Positions 1 through 6,640 of a stretch of DNA of 42,198 bases are shown one piece after another; the stretch's first letter is position 1, and each line of letters opens with the position of its first letter. The stretch comes from a virus. The DNA is taken from positions 1 through 42,198 of IMG/VR virus record IMGVR_UViG_3300045996_000343; one strand, 5' to 3'. Under the pieces are notes generated by a model. It worked only from the letters and a program-made list of their open reading frames with translations, did no database searches and was not told the origin of the DNA. A program made the translations under genes and the position numbers.

Positions 1-123
1 TTTCCATGCGTCTTAGGCGCTTGCCCATGACTGCCTTAAACCGCTTGTAGTAGTCGATAGGCGGCTTGAACGTCTGGTTCTGCGCCATCAGCCAATCAAC
101 CTTGTCTTGCCCGATCTTTGCGA
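1..123. repeat. Terminal direct duplication (copy 1)
   Basis: These 123 bases are identical to the last 123 bases of the window (42076-42198). The ninG-like reading frame continues in register across the joined ends. This is what an assembler leaves when it closes a circular or circularly permuted genome, so the unique genome is about 42,075 bp. A true short terminal repeat cannot be excluded from sequence alone. Confidence 0.9.
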
Positions 124-538
124 TCAGCCGTGGGCGGTAGTCGTGGATGTTCCCGCCCTTGTCCTTGTTGCACGATGAGCAAGATTTGTGAATATTCCAG
201 AGGTGGAATTGCACCGCCGACGCTGCGCCGTGGCTCCTGAAGTGCGAGCCGTGCCACTGGCCTCCCCACGTTGCCGGGAGATGGCAGGAGATGCACCCAT
301 CGTTGCGGTCCCGTAGGCGGGCGATCTTCTGCACGATCTTTCGGCACTCGTCCTCCCACTCGGAACGCTTCTTGATGGCCTCTCGCCTGGCCCGCGTCTC
401 CTTCTTCTCCTTGGCCTTGTCTGCCTTCAGCTTTCGCATGGCGCACCGCTGGGAGCAGACGGTGGCAAAGGAACTGCGCGGGATGAACTCCCGTGGGCAC
501 ATGGCGCAGACCTTGGGGCGAAGCTGGATGGACAGCAT
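1..538 (-). CDS. ninG: NinG/Rap-like recombination protein (main part, continues at 42075)
   Basis: The protein begins at the ATG at 538 and runs off the window start; across the circular junction it continues to a TGA at 42056-42058, giving 185 residues. Visible are an N-terminal Cys cluster (CAMC then CSQRC), a long Lys/Arg/Glu-rich helix, and a Zn/HNH-like part with CISCH, HGSHF and CSSCNKDKGGN. This is the layout of lambda NinG (Rap), a Holliday-junction-directed recombination nuclease. It sits after ninB and a small membrane gene, like a lambda nin region. Family call is strong; activity is inferred. Confidence 0.88.
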   Translation of the reverse strand, partial: MLSIQLRPKVCAMCPREFIPRSSFATVCSQRCAMRKLKADKAKEKKETRARREAIKKRSEWEDECRKIVQKIARLRDRNDGCISCHLPATWGGQWHGSHFRSHGAASAVQFHLWNIHKSCSSCNKDKGGNIHDYRPRLIAKIGQDKVDWLMAQNQTFKPPIDYYKRFKAVMGKRLRRME

Positions 539-539
539 T

Positions 540-701
540 TCAGCGGCGGAAGATGCAGGTTTTCCCGATCCACTCGCCTTGCTGCTTCATGCACTCCATC
601 CGCTCAACGTGCGTCAGGCCGTCGCTGTAGAACAGCCCGCCGAACATCAGCGAAATGATGAGAACCACTGCGCCAATTGCCCACTTGAATTCGTCTTCCA
701 T
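540..701 (-). CDS. Small single-pass membrane protein
   Basis: A 53-residue protein starting MEDEFKWAIG, with one hydrophobic segment at about residues 8-24 (AVVLIISLMFGGLF) and a charged tail containing two Cys. The ATG at 701 is preceded by GGAGAAATC, a good ribosome site. It lies between ninB (ends 710) and ninG (starts 538) in the same operon. Function unknown; it could be a superinfection or envelope factor but nothing shows that. Confidence 0.7.
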   Translation of the reverse strand: MEDEFKWAIGAVVLIISLMFGGLFYSDGLTHVERMECMKQQGEWIGKTCIFRR

Positions 702-709
702 GATTTCTC

Positions 710-1027
710 CTATTGACTAAGTTCAACGCCATTCGTGGCGCACCACATATGCAGCCACTCCACAAAATCACTTGCGTCCTGCTTGGTGAACTTGCGGGAC
801 TGCAATCCAACCTCCACCACTCCATCCCCTGTCAGGTTGGGGATAACCTTGCCCCTTGGTCGCTTCGTCTCTTTGGCGAAGGCGTCCAGCAACAATCTTT
901 TCCAGCTCTCCGCGTCCCACTTCGACCCGAGGTGCGAGGCTTGCTCCGCGATTTCCGCGATAGCCGCGTGGTACTTTTCCTCTTGGCTGCGGGACTTCAG
1001 GGGGCGCTCCATGACTGCGTTACTCAC
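710..1027 (-). CDS. ninB: NinB-like recombination protein
   Basis: A 105-residue protein if the GTG at 1027 is used, which overlaps the previous stop as GTGA; ATG 1012 is the alternative. The core MERPLKSRSQEEKYHAAI, the SWKRLLLDAF stretch, and the C-terminal LQSRKFTKQDASDFVEWLHMW match the NinB family (lambda Orf), which loads or assists recombinases on SSB-coated DNA. Position next to ninG supports the call. The phage also carries an annealing protein at 10.7 kb, so NinB probably works with that pathway. Confidence 0.85.
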   Translation of the reverse strand: MSNAVMERPLKSRSQEEKYHAAIAEIAEQASHLGSKWDAESWKRLLLDAFAKETKRPRGKVIPNLTGDGVVEVGLQSRKFTKQDASDFVEWLHMWCATNGVELSQ

Positions 1028-1182
1028 TGAAAGGACCTCGCAAGTTCTTCGTTGTGCCACTCGATCAACAAGGTTTCGTGGAACTGCCTGCCCTGCTGTC
1101 TCGCCATCCAGATTTGCCAGCGGAACCACAGAAGAACATGGGCGTTGTGCAACTTCTGGATGTCTTCAAGAAGGCTGACCAT
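1024..1182 (-). CDS. Small protein of unknown function
   Basis: A 52-residue ORF (MVSLLEDIQK...LARSFQ) starting inside the 3' end of the upstream gene (1166-1363) and ending in a GTGA overlap with ninB. It is rich in Trp, His and Gln (WFRWQIWMARQQ), without a signal or membrane segment. The tight overlaps on both sides and unbroken coding direction are the reason for calling it. I recognise no family. Confidence 0.6.
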   Translation of the reverse strand: MVSLLEDIQKLHNAHVLLWFRWQIWMARQQGRQFHETLLIEWHNEELARSFQ

Positions 1183-1363
1183 CGCCCTGCTCCCACATCT
1201 GCAACTTCCGGGGAATCTCCGACAGTTGCGTAGCTGTCACCGATGCCTCACACCCTTGGCTGTAGAGGTAGTTCTGGATGCGGTCGGCGGCGATGTCTGT
1301 AATCGGCACCTTCACCGGCAAGGGCTTCTTGTGCTCAATGGTCAGGATCACGATGGTTTTCAC
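1166..1363 (-). CDS. Small early protein of unknown function
   Basis: 65 residues starting MKTIVILTIEHKKPLPVKV, predicted as a small alpha/beta fold (strand, then ITDIAADRIQNYLYSQG helix, then a strand). Its ATG overlaps the stop of the upstream gene by 4 bases, indicating translational coupling in the replication operon. The general pattern resembles small phage proteins found between helicase and nin genes. No function can be assigned. Confidence 0.68.
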   Translation of the reverse strand: MKTIVILTIEHKKPLPVKVPITDIAADRIQNYLYSQGCEASVTATQLSEIPRKLQMWEQGDGQPS

Positions 1364-1635
1364 TTCTTGACCTTTGGTTCGTATGGAGTGCAGTAGCCGG
1401 GCGGGATGTCGAACACGTTTGGTTCAGGAGTGCGGCGGTCAATCACATGGCCGTTTTCCTCCGCGTAGATCACCTTCCCGCCGTCAACCATCAGCTCGCG
1501 GAACTGGTCAACAATCTGGGCAATCGTTGGCATGGCGGCGCGCATGGTGTCCACGTGGCGCTTTCCACCCCAAGGGCAGTTGCGCTCCGGGCAGTTCGGC
1601 TTCGTCCAGTGGTTGCAACCGCAGCGGTTAGACAT
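1360..1635 (-). CDS. Cys-rich small protein downstream of helicase
   Basis: 91 residues from ATG 1635 (MSNRCGCNHW). The first 22 residues carry CGC, a C at 14 and a C at 19, suggesting a small metal site; the rest is helical (MPTIAQIVDQFRELM) then an extended acidic/Pro-rich tail. The start overlaps the end of the helicase gene (TAA at 1628-1630). A longer start in the same frame would lie wholly inside the helicase gene and is rejected. Likely a replication-linked accessory protein; function unknown. Confidence 0.7.
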   Translation of the reverse strand: MSNRCGCNHWTKPNCPERNCPWGGKRHVDTMRAAMPTIAQIVDQFRELMVDGGKVIYAEENGHVIDRRTPEPNVFDIPPGYCTPYEPKVKK

Positions 1636-2569
1636 ACGCCCTCGGCTTGTTCTTCTCAAAGCCGTTCTCGTGAAACTGAAGGGAGCGGTCGTCAAACCAC
1701 AGGGCGATGTGCCCTTCCCAACCGTCGTCCGCGTTCCTTTGTTTGTCCAGGTAGACGATGTGATCCGGCCCGGTGTCGCCTTCCTTCAATTCGGGAAGGC
1801 GGAACACCACCGCGAAGTTGTCGGTCTGGTCAACGATGGTCCCCGACCCCCGGTTGTCCTGCTTGCCGGGTCGTTTGGACTCGTCGCCGGTCTTCTTGGC
1901 GTGGGTAATCAGGTGGATGTGGGTGGGGTGGCCGTTCTGCGTCAGTTGCCGGGCGATGTTCTGCAGCTCGCCGGTAAACCGCTTCTGGCCGTTGTAGTCA
2001 TCCTCGTCCCCAATGACTTTCATCATCGAGTCAATGACGAACTGGCGAACCCCCATCACTTCGGCGCAGTAAGTGATGACCGCGTACACCCGCTCAGGAG
2101 TCACTGAACCCTGCTGGTCGTACAGCCACAGCTTGTCGGCGCAGAAGTCCAGGAACTTGGTGAGGTATTCCGGGGTAGGCTTTGCAACTCCCACAGCCTG
2201 CCGGGACAGGCGGGCCAGCGTCTTGCCGGGCATCATCTCGAACGACAGGACCAGGGCCAACTCGCCTTGCCGCAGCAGGTTCAACAGGACGAACCCGGTC
2301 AACATGGATTTGCGGTGGCCGTTGTAGCCTGACCAGATCGTCATTTCCCCGTGCCGGATGCGCCACTTGTCGCTGACCTTCTCCCACGGCAGGGTCAGGC
2401 CCTTGGACTCGACGGAGCCGTAAAACTCGTCTTCCAGGTTCTTCGCGTACTCCCGTGCTTCGCGGATTTGGGAGATATCCCGGTCACGCTGGGCCATGTA
2501 GGCTTCAAAGTCCACCGGAGGCAGGGTCAACTGCTTCTCCAGGATGGTCCTGACCATCAAGTCGCTCAT
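1628..2569 (-). CDS. Replicative DnaB-type helicase / RecA-fold ATPase
   Basis: 313 residues from ATG 2569, which overlaps the initiator stop as ATGA. Walker A is GYNGHRKS at residues 81-88, Walker B-like FVID at 177-180, and there is a HAKK stretch near 230, as in the DnaB/RadA core. It lacks the N-terminal DnaB domain (E. coli DnaB is about 470 residues), as in phage helicases of this class. With the initiator upstream it should unwind the phage origin and load the host primase and polymerase. Confident on fold, less on exact partner use. Confidence 0.88.
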   Translation of the reverse strand: MSDLMVRTILEKQLTLPPVDFEAYMAQRDRDISQIREAREYAKNLEDEFYGSVESKGLTLPWEKVSDKWRIRHGEMTIWSGYNGHRKSMLTGFVLLNLLRQGELALVLSFEMMPGKTLARLSRQAVGVAKPTPEYLTKFLDFCADKLWLYDQQGSVTPERVYAVITYCAEVMGVRQFVIDSMMKVIGDEDDYNGQKRFTGELQNIARQLTQNGHPTHIHLITHAKKTGDESKRPGKQDNRGSGTIVDQTDNFAVVFRLPELKEGDTGPDHIVYLDKQRNADDGWEGHIALWFDDRSLQFHENGFEKNKPRAYV

Positions 2570-3270
2570 AGGGCGGTCCTCACTCCGTAGGGGTCGTGGT
2601 CGTTGGCGGCGTCTGCGCCTTCCCACCGTCGGTTATTCAGGTAGACCAGTGGAGCGGGGATGTACTGCCCGCCATCCTTGGTCCACATCGGGGAGCGCTT
2701 GAGCGCGTCAACGTGCGAGCAGATCGCATCCGTCTGCGCTTCGGCCCCAGCTTTGCGCCAGACCTCCAGGCACTTCCCCCTCGCCTCTTTGCGGAGGCTT
2801 TTGGGCCATGCATCCCAAAAACGCGCGAACCCCGGAGGTGTGTTCTCTTCTTCTCTTCTCTTCTCTTCTCTGGTAACGGTTTTCGTAACGGAGGTGGCGT
2901 TACTCTCTGCGTTACTTTCGTCGTTACTTTTCCGGTGTTTTGCAACACGCTCGTTCGTAAGTGCGCGATTCTTCGCGGTTTTTCCGTTGTGGCGTTCAAA
3001 GTGGGGGATCGTCATGACGGCCCCGCTCTGACTCAACCACCCAGCGAACACCATCGCCTCCGCGAACCCGGTAACACCCGCGACACGATCCACTAACGGA
3101 TAAGTAACGCCGACAGCGTTACCGTCTTCGGTGTGTGCATCGAACCAAGCCCACACCCGCAGCAGCTTGCCTACCACGGAGTCGGCGTCTATGCCGAGCA
3201 TCCCCGCGATCTGCCAAACCTCCGGCTTGTCCGGCAGGTTGACGCTCATCTTCAGCCAGTCACCTGCCAC
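2566..3270 (-). CDS. Replication initiator (lambda O-like)
   Basis: 234 residues. The N-terminal part (MAGDWLKMSVNLPDKPEVWQ, then VVGKLLRVWAWFD and VDRVAGVTGFAEAM) is the winged-helix domain typical of phage initiators; a charged, low-complexity linker follows (KHRKSNDESNAESN, EEKRREEEN), then a C-terminal domain with FARFWDAWPKSLRKEARGKCLEVW and YLNNRRWEG that is seen in O/DnaT-like proteins and binds helicase. In lambda O the origin lies inside the gene; the linker-coding stretch (about 2850-2930, GAAGAGAAG-type short repeats) is a candidate here. Confidence 0.85.
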   Translation of the reverse strand: MAGDWLKMSVNLPDKPEVWQIAGMLGIDADSVVGKLLRVWAWFDAHTEDGNAVGVTYPLVDRVAGVTGFAEAMVFAGWLSQSGAVMTIPHFERHNGKTAKNRALTNERVAKHRKSNDESNAESNATSVTKTVTREEKRREEENTPPGFARFWDAWPKSLRKEARGKCLEVWRKAGAEAQTDAICSHVDALKRSPMWTKDGGQYIPAPLVYLNNRRWEGADAANDHDPYGVRTAL

Positions 3271-3583
3271 AGAGGTTCCTCTCGCGTTCCATCTTCAGCA
3301 CCAACTGAGGACGGTTGCCCCGCTCGATCAGGGCGTCAGCCTCTGCGAGCCAGCAGGAATCGCGCTCGCCAACGTCTGCAAAGCTGCCGGTTGTCTTCCA
3401 CCTTTGATGCGCGGCCATCATGGATTCGGCGCAGTAGTTGATGTAGTCCTGTAAGGCTGTGTCGCTCATGGATGACAGCGCTTGTAGGCTTTGTCGGACG
3501 AACGGCTGAACTACGGTTGTGGAAAACTCAGGCGAGCGCGAATCCGTGTCGTCGCTGGCGTCAAGGGAAAGAACGGGGATCAT
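3260..3583 (-). CDS. Early protein of unknown function
   Basis: 107 residues (MIPVLSLDASDDTD...). Acidic, Ser/Thr-rich start, then a helical region (LQDYINYCAESMMAAHQRWK) and a C-terminal part with RDSCWLAEADALIERG. Overlaps the initiator start by 11 bases. The 14-nt intergenic stretch before its ATG is identical to that before the gene at 3816, giving both the same GGAG site. No recognised domain. Confidence 0.7.
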   Translation of the reverse strand: MIPVLSLDASDDTDSRSPEFSTTVVQPFVRQSLQALSSMSDTALQDYINYCAESMMAAHQRWKTTGSFADVGERDSCWLAEADALIERGNRPQLVLKMERERNLCGR

Positions 3584-3600
3584 GTTTTGTCTCCGGGTTA
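3581..3600 (-). repeat. Duplicated translation-start sequence (copy a)
   Basis: A 20-bp block running from stop codon TAA through CCCGGAGACAAAAC to ATG is exactly repeated at 3814-3833. It contains the ribosome site for the gene starting at 3583. Confidence 0.9.
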
Positions 3601-3816
3601 GCTCTGTTCTTCGGCGCAGGCTTGGATGGCCTTAGCGAGCATCAGGGCCATGTCCTTGGGCAGCGTGAAATCCACCTTGCCCCAGAACTTCTCCGAATCT
3701 TCTGTCTTGGCAAGCACTCGCACGTAGCCGGGGCAATCGGCAGACGGCTCGACATGCAGAGGTTCGTACTCGTCACTCCAGACGATCCGCACAACATCAA
3801 TTCCAGCTTTTTCCAT
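3598..3816 (-). CDS. Small early protein of unknown function
   Basis: 72 residues from ATG 3816 (MEKAGIDVVRIVWSDEYEP). Chosen start follows CCCGGAGACAAAAC. Strand-rich N-terminus, then GKVDFTLPKDMALMLAKAIQA as an amphipathic helix. It looks like a compact alpha/beta protein. No catalytic motif is visible. Confidence 0.72.
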   Translation of the reverse strand: MEKAGIDVVRIVWSDEYEPLHVEPSADCPGYVRVLAKTEDSEKFWGKVDFTLPKDMALMLAKAIQACAEEQS

Positions 3817-3833
3817 GTTTTGTCTCCGGGTTA
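3814..3833 (-). repeat. Duplicated translation-start sequence (copy b)
   Basis: Identical over 20 bp to 3581-3600, from TAA to ATG. It provides the ribosome site of the gene starting at 3816. Confidence 0.9.
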
Positions 3834-4061
3834 GGCGGCGAAGCGGTCGCCACGGCAAAGCGGCTGCTTCAGCGTGGACGCCTTGCCCTCGTAGGTCATG
3901 TGCCGCCAGTGCCACCACTCAGCGCCATCGAAGCCGCAGTTGACGCAAACGCAGTCCTCATCCCAGCGATGCTCTCCGGCGCGCGGTGCAGCCTCGGAAA
4001 GACTCTCCGCCGTGCCGCCGGACGAGCCGGACGAGCCCAAATGATCTGAATTGGTATTCAT
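3831..4061 (-). CDS. Small zinc-binding-like protein with repeat-derived N-terminus
   Basis: 76 residues from ATG 4061 (a GTG at 4070 is the alternative). Residues 10-27 (SSGSSGGTAESLSEAAPR) are encoded by a copy of the dispersed 44-bp repeat; the rest holds CVCVNCGFDGAEWWHWRH and a later Cys, a compact Cys/His-rich motif common in small phage proteins. The repeat-encoded part is low complexity and probably a disordered extension. Function unknown. Confidence 0.75.
   Translation of the reverse strand: MNTNSDHLGSSGSSGGTAESLSEAAPRAGEHRWDEDCVCVNCGFDGAEWWHWRHMTYEGKASTLKQPLCRGDRFAA
3991..4043 (-). repeat. Dispersed 44-bp repeat R1 (reads on minus strand)
   Basis: Read on the minus strand it has the left core TTTGGGCTCG and right core GGCGGAGAGTC followed by TTTCCGAGGC. 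This copy has a 9-base internal duplication (GGCTCGTCC) compared with the others. It lies in the 5' coding part of the gene that starts at 4061. Confidence 0.85.
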
Positions 4062-4066
4062 GGTCT

Positions 4067-4201
4067 TCACACCCTCGGATGGTTATGAGGATCGTTGTGA
4101 TCCTTCTTATGGCTAGAGCAGAAGAACCAGACAGCACCGAAAAGGAATCCAACGATGCAGGCGGTCATCCAGACGTAATCGGGGATTTCAGGCAGGGTCA
4201 T
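4067..4201 (-). CDS. Small membrane protein between two inverted repeats
   Basis: 44 residues (MTLPEIPDYVWMTACIVGFL...), one transmembrane segment at about residues 10-28, followed by a His/Lys/Asp-rich cytoplasmic or periplasmic tail (SSHKKDHNDPHNHPRV). ATG 4201 follows AAGGAGACGGT, a strong ribosome site. It is bracketed by repeat copies R2 and R1 in opposite orientation, the same arrangement as the membrane gene at 12214. Function unknown. Confidence 0.72.
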   Translation of the reverse strand: MTLPEIPDYVWMTACIVGFLFGAVWFFCSSHKKDHNDPHNHPRV

Positions 4202-4515
4202 ACCGTCTCCTTATTTGGGCTCGTCGTGTCGGACGGCGGAGAATCTTTCATAGGCACGGGAAGCCACAGCAGGGTTTCGTCCTTGGCGTCTTCTCCAGGG
4301 TCGCGGATGGGGCGAAGGCAGTCATCACTGATGGTGTGTTCCTTCGGATCAGGGATGCCGGGCGACACCGCCTCGTAGTTCCACTCCGGCCCGCCATAAA
4401 GCTGCGACGAGGATGGATCAACCGAAATGCACTGGACGAGTGAGCCAACAAGAGCCTCTTGTCCGGGAATGTCGGTTCGGACAATCACCGCCAAATCTCC
4501 AGGCTTGCAGTTCAT
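4198..4515 (-). CDS. Early protein of unknown function; C-terminus from repeat
   Basis: 105 residues (MNCKPGDLAVIVRTDIPGQE...). The N-terminal 75 residues look like a small beta-barrel type domain known in many phage accessory proteins (GDLAVIVR, GSLVQC, WNYEAVS, DDCLRPIRD). The last 17 residues (MKDSPPSDTTSPNKETV) are encoded by repeat copy R2 read in reverse. Overlaps the next gene as ATGA. No function assigned. Confidence 0.75.
   Translation of the reverse strand: MNCKPGDLAVIVRTDIPGQEALVGSLVQCISVDPSSSQLYGGPEWNYEAVSPGIPDPKEHTISDDCLRPIRDPGEDAKDETLLWLPVPMKDSPPSDTTSPNKETV
4212..4255 (+). repeat. Dispersed 44-bp repeat R2
   Basis: Plus-strand orientation: TTTGGGCTCG, 16-nt spacing, then GGCGGAGAATC and TTTCATAGGC. 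It overlaps the 3' end of the minus-strand gene at 4198-4515 and lies just upstream of the next start. It is inverted relative to R1. Confidence 0.88.
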
Positions 4516-4880
4516 GCGGCCTCCAACATCTCAAGGCGGGCTTTCAGCTCGCGAATTTGCACATCCTTAGACCGCTCCACCAGGTCACGGCCAACCCGCC
4601 AGGCTTCGTACTGGATCGGTGCCAGGTTCCCGCAGAAGTCCATCAGGGCTACTCGCTTGTTTGGGGGGAAGTTCCCCCTGCCCTTGCGAATGCGGGAGAA
4701 GTGGCCCTTGTCGATTCCAAGGTGCTCCCGGATGGTTTCGTCGGAGAGGTGAGACAGGTTCATGCAGAGGTTCAACGCCTCCAGCTCAGACTTGCACGCC
4801 TTGATGAATTCCACCGGTACTTCTTGCGGACCCTTCACCAAGGCTATGAACGGCATCTCTCTTTGAGAATGGTTGTCCAT
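4512..4880 (-). CDS. HTH regulator in the CII position
   Basis: 122 residues from ATG 4880 (MDNHSQREMPFIALVKGPQE); a longer frame to 5027 lacks a good start. A helix-turn-helix is plausible at SDETIREHLGIDKGHFSRIRKG, followed by NFPPNKRVALMDFCGN and a C-terminal coiled helix (RSKDVQIRELKARLEMLEAA) likely for oligomerisation. Second regulator gene after the Cro-like gene, as CII in lambda. Its target is unknown. Confidence 0.72.
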   Translation of the reverse strand: MDNHSQREMPFIALVKGPQEVPVEFIKACKSELEALNLCMNLSHLSDETIREHLGIDKGHFSRIRKGRGNFPPNKRVALMDFCGNLAPIQYEAWRVGRDLVERSKDVQIRELKARLEMLEAA

Positions 4881-4932
4881 GGTTGCCCTTGGTTGACTTC
4901 GGATTTGGCTAAATAAAAAGGAGACTGCAGGC

Positions 4933-5379
4933 TTAGCGAAACGCGGAGCCCAAACGATGATCGACAGCACCCACCACCAGCAGACCAGCAATGGCCGGAT
5001 GAGCCGTGGGAGCTGCGGGAAGGGCAACGACAGCAGGCTTGGGAGCGGCAGGGCCGTCGCGGGCGATCATTGCGGCGTTGGGGTCGATGACTACCGGCGT
5101 GATCGGCGGGCGCGTGTAGGGGTTGCGCAGAAGGTCGTACATCTGCTGTGCGGTCAGCCCTGCGCCCCATTCGGCGGGCTTCTCTTCCTGCGCATCCGCG
5201 AAGTACACGGACATGGGCTGCTCGGTAATGGCGGGCTTGTTTTCCACCGGCTCGGTACTCACGAATTTGCCGTCGGTGCCGCTGGTGATGAATACGCGCT
5301 GCACGTAGCGCCGCTGAAGGGTTGCGCTCATCCACGGGTTTGCCGGGGTGGCATATTCAAAGGTGAGTTCTTCGTTCAT
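4933..5379 (-). CDS. Early protein of unknown function
   Basis: 148 residues (MNEELTFEYATPANPWMSATL...). ATG 5379 follows CCGGAGAAGACC. The middle is acidic and Gln-rich; the last 45 residues are Pro/Ala-rich (RDGPAAPKPAVVALPAAP) and end in a short hydrophobic stretch (IAGLLVVGAV), possibly a disordered linker plus weak membrane contact. Lies between the Cro-like and CII-position genes. I recognise no family. Confidence 0.65.
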   Translation of the reverse strand: MNEELTFEYATPANPWMSATLQRRYVQRVFITSGTDGKFVSTEPVENKPAITEQPMSVYFADAQEEKPAEWGAGLTAQQMYDLLRNPYTRPPITPVVIDPNAAMIARDGPAAPKPAVVALPAAPTAHPAIAGLLVVGAVDHRLGSAFR

Positions 5380-5405
5380 GGTCTTCTCCGGTTGGATAAG
5401 GGGGA

Positions 5406-5618
5406 CTACTGGGCGGTCGCCTTCTTTGCCAGCTTCAAGAGGTGCGGCCAGAACTTGCGCAGGGTGTCCACGGTCGGCCCCTGCTTGCTGGAGTTGCGGA
5501 TGTTTGACAGCGTGGAAAGCGGGACGCCGGACAACTTGGCTAGCGCCTGCATGTCTCCGTGTTCCAGCGCCTTAAGCCGTTCGCGCACAGCGTCTGCGGA
5601 GGGAATTTGAGTAGCCAT
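5406..5618 (-). CDS. Cro-like HTH regulator, probably leaderless
   Basis: 70 residues from ATG 5618 (MATQIPSADAVRERLKALE). A helix-turn-helix is clear at MQALAKLSGVPLSTLSNIRN, followed by PTVDTLRKFWPHLLKL, in the Cro/C1 fold. It is divergent from the repressor at 5718 and first in the leftward operon. The promoter -10 (TAGGAT) ends about 7 nt before the ATG, so the message probably starts at or next to the start codon. Expected to shut off the repressor and autoregulate. Confidence 0.8.
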   Translation of the reverse strand: MATQIPSADAVRERLKALEHGDMQALAKLSGVPLSTLSNIRNSSKQGPTVDTLRKFWPHLLKLAKKATAQ

Positions 5619-5717
5619 ACCGCAAATCCTACCGCATCCGGTAGGTTCGTGCAACCGAATTCGGAGGGTGTTTCACGCTACCGTTCGTCTACCGTTTATG
5701 GAGGGGTGAGGTTTTCA
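5618..5717. promoter_or_regulatory. Divergent switch region with palindromic operators
   Basis: 100 bp between the Cro-like and repressor genes. Leftward promoter: TTGCAC, 17-nt spacer, TAGGAT. A perfect palindrome CCTACCG-CATC-CGGTAGG (5628-5645) overlaps its -10 and spacer. A second related site CAACCG-AATT-CGGAGG lies at about 5653-5669, and half sites CTACCG occur at about 5688 and 5697. The rightward repressor promoter is weaker (TTTCAC region). The same operator form is found at the 6.9-kb promoter. Confidence 0.75.
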
Positions 5718-6035
5718 GTGGACAGCAAGTCAGTGCTGTGGAAGTCCGTGTCCGCCTTAATGCTTAAGCATTACGGGAGAGAAAACCTGACCCGGTTAGC
5801 CGCAGACTGCAAGATTGGCCCCGGCAGTGCGACCAGGATTAAGGAGGGGAAGACCTCCGTTGGCTTGGACATCGTGGACAAGATCGCCAAGCACTTTCAC
5901 CTGCAGCCGTGGGAGCTGCTTGTCCCAAGCTTCGACCCCGCCAACCGCCCCACCCTTCAGGCCGTCACAGAGGCCGAGCGCAAGCTATGGGAACGTCTGC
6001 GCGAGGTTGCCAAGGAAATCAAGGAGGCAGAATGA
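5718..6035 (+). CDS. Immunity repressor-like HTH protein (CI position)
   Basis: 105 residues from GTG 5718, chosen because GGGGTGAGG lies just upstream and no in-frame ATG precedes it; ATG 5760 is possible. The HTH spans about NLTRLAADCKIGPGSATRIKEG, followed by VGLDIVDKIAKHFHLQPWELL. A charged C-terminal helix (TEAERKLWERLREVAKEIKEAE) may dimerise. There is no LexA-type autocleavage domain (no Ser-Lys module), so induction would not be by RecA-stimulated cleavage. It could equally be the minor regulator, with 6350-6640 as main repressor. Confidence 0.72.
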   Translation: MDSKSVLWKSVSALMLKHYGRENLTRLAADCKIGPGSATRIKEGKTSVGLDIVDKIAKHFHLQPWELLVPSFDPANRPTLQAVTEAERKLWERLREVAKEIKEAE

Positions 6036-6349
6036 TCCGCATTGCTCTTGTTTCTTTCGTCCTGGCTGGGTGCGCTGCCAGTCCGCAGCACATGGCCGCA
6101 CAGTCGAACTTCGATGTGTGCCGGTTCTCCATGGGCGGTCCACATGCCGCTGTAGCCGACGCAGAGGCCCGCGCTAGGGGGTTGGACTGCACGCCCTACT
6201 ACCCAGCCATCAACCAGCGCCAGGCGAACCAGAACGCGGCTACGCAGAACTTCATCCGGTCTATGCAGCAACCGGCCCCAGCCATGCGCCCTCCGGTCAA
6301 CTGCACCAGCTACCGCATAGGCAACACCGTACAGACGCAGTGCAACTGA
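6032..6349 (+). CDS. Lipoprotein coupled to the repressor (lysogenic conversion candidate)
   Basis: 105 residues. Signal peptide MIRIALVSFVLAGCAAS with lipobox LAGC (Cys 14), so it should be lipidated and placed in the envelope. The mature part has several Cys and a Gln/Asn-rich middle (NQRQANQNAATQNF). Its ATG overlaps the repressor stop by 4 bases (ATGA), so it should be made in the lysogen. That placement suggests surface alteration or superinfection exclusion; this is inference. Confidence 0.78.
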   Translation: MIRIALVSFVLAGCAASPQHMAAQSNFDVCRFSMGGPHAAVADAEARARGLDCTPYYPAINQRQANQNAATQNFIRSMQQPAPAMRPPVNCTSYRIGNTVQTQCN

Positions 6350-6640
6350 TTAGACGGTAGCTGTTGTGGGGCGGAACACGGCCCCCATGATGGTTGACTG
6401 GCCGACCGGGATGGTTCTGATCCCGTAGACTAGGTAATCCAGCGACACCCCCAGCAGCGGGCCGAGTGCATACCACTCGTCAGCCTTCGGCATGGACTTG
6501 CCGCGCTCCCAAGAGGACACCGTTTGCGCCTTCAGCTCCAGGTGCACAGCAATCTCTTCTTGCGTGAACCCGCTAGCAAGGCGTGACTCCTTCAGCCGCA
6601 GCCCTATGGCCTTGCGCCTATCTTCCCTGGCTTTTTTCAT
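6350..6640 (-). CDS. XRE-family HTH regulator
   Basis: 96 residues from ATG 6640, preceded by GAGG; a longer in-frame start to 6694 has no support. Classic XRE domain: IGLRLKESRLASGFTQEEIA, LKAQTVSSWERGKSMP, LGPLLGVSLDYLVYG. Convergent with and abutting the lipoprotein gene. It faces away from the 6.9-kb promoter that drives the accessory operon. Either a second repressor or the main repressor; the two cannot be separated without experiment. Confidence 0.82.
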   Translation of the reverse strand: MKKAREDRRKAIGLRLKESRLASGFTQEEIAVHLELKAQTVSSWERGKSMPKADEWYALGPLLGVSLDYLVYGIRTIPVGQSTIMGAVFRPTTATV

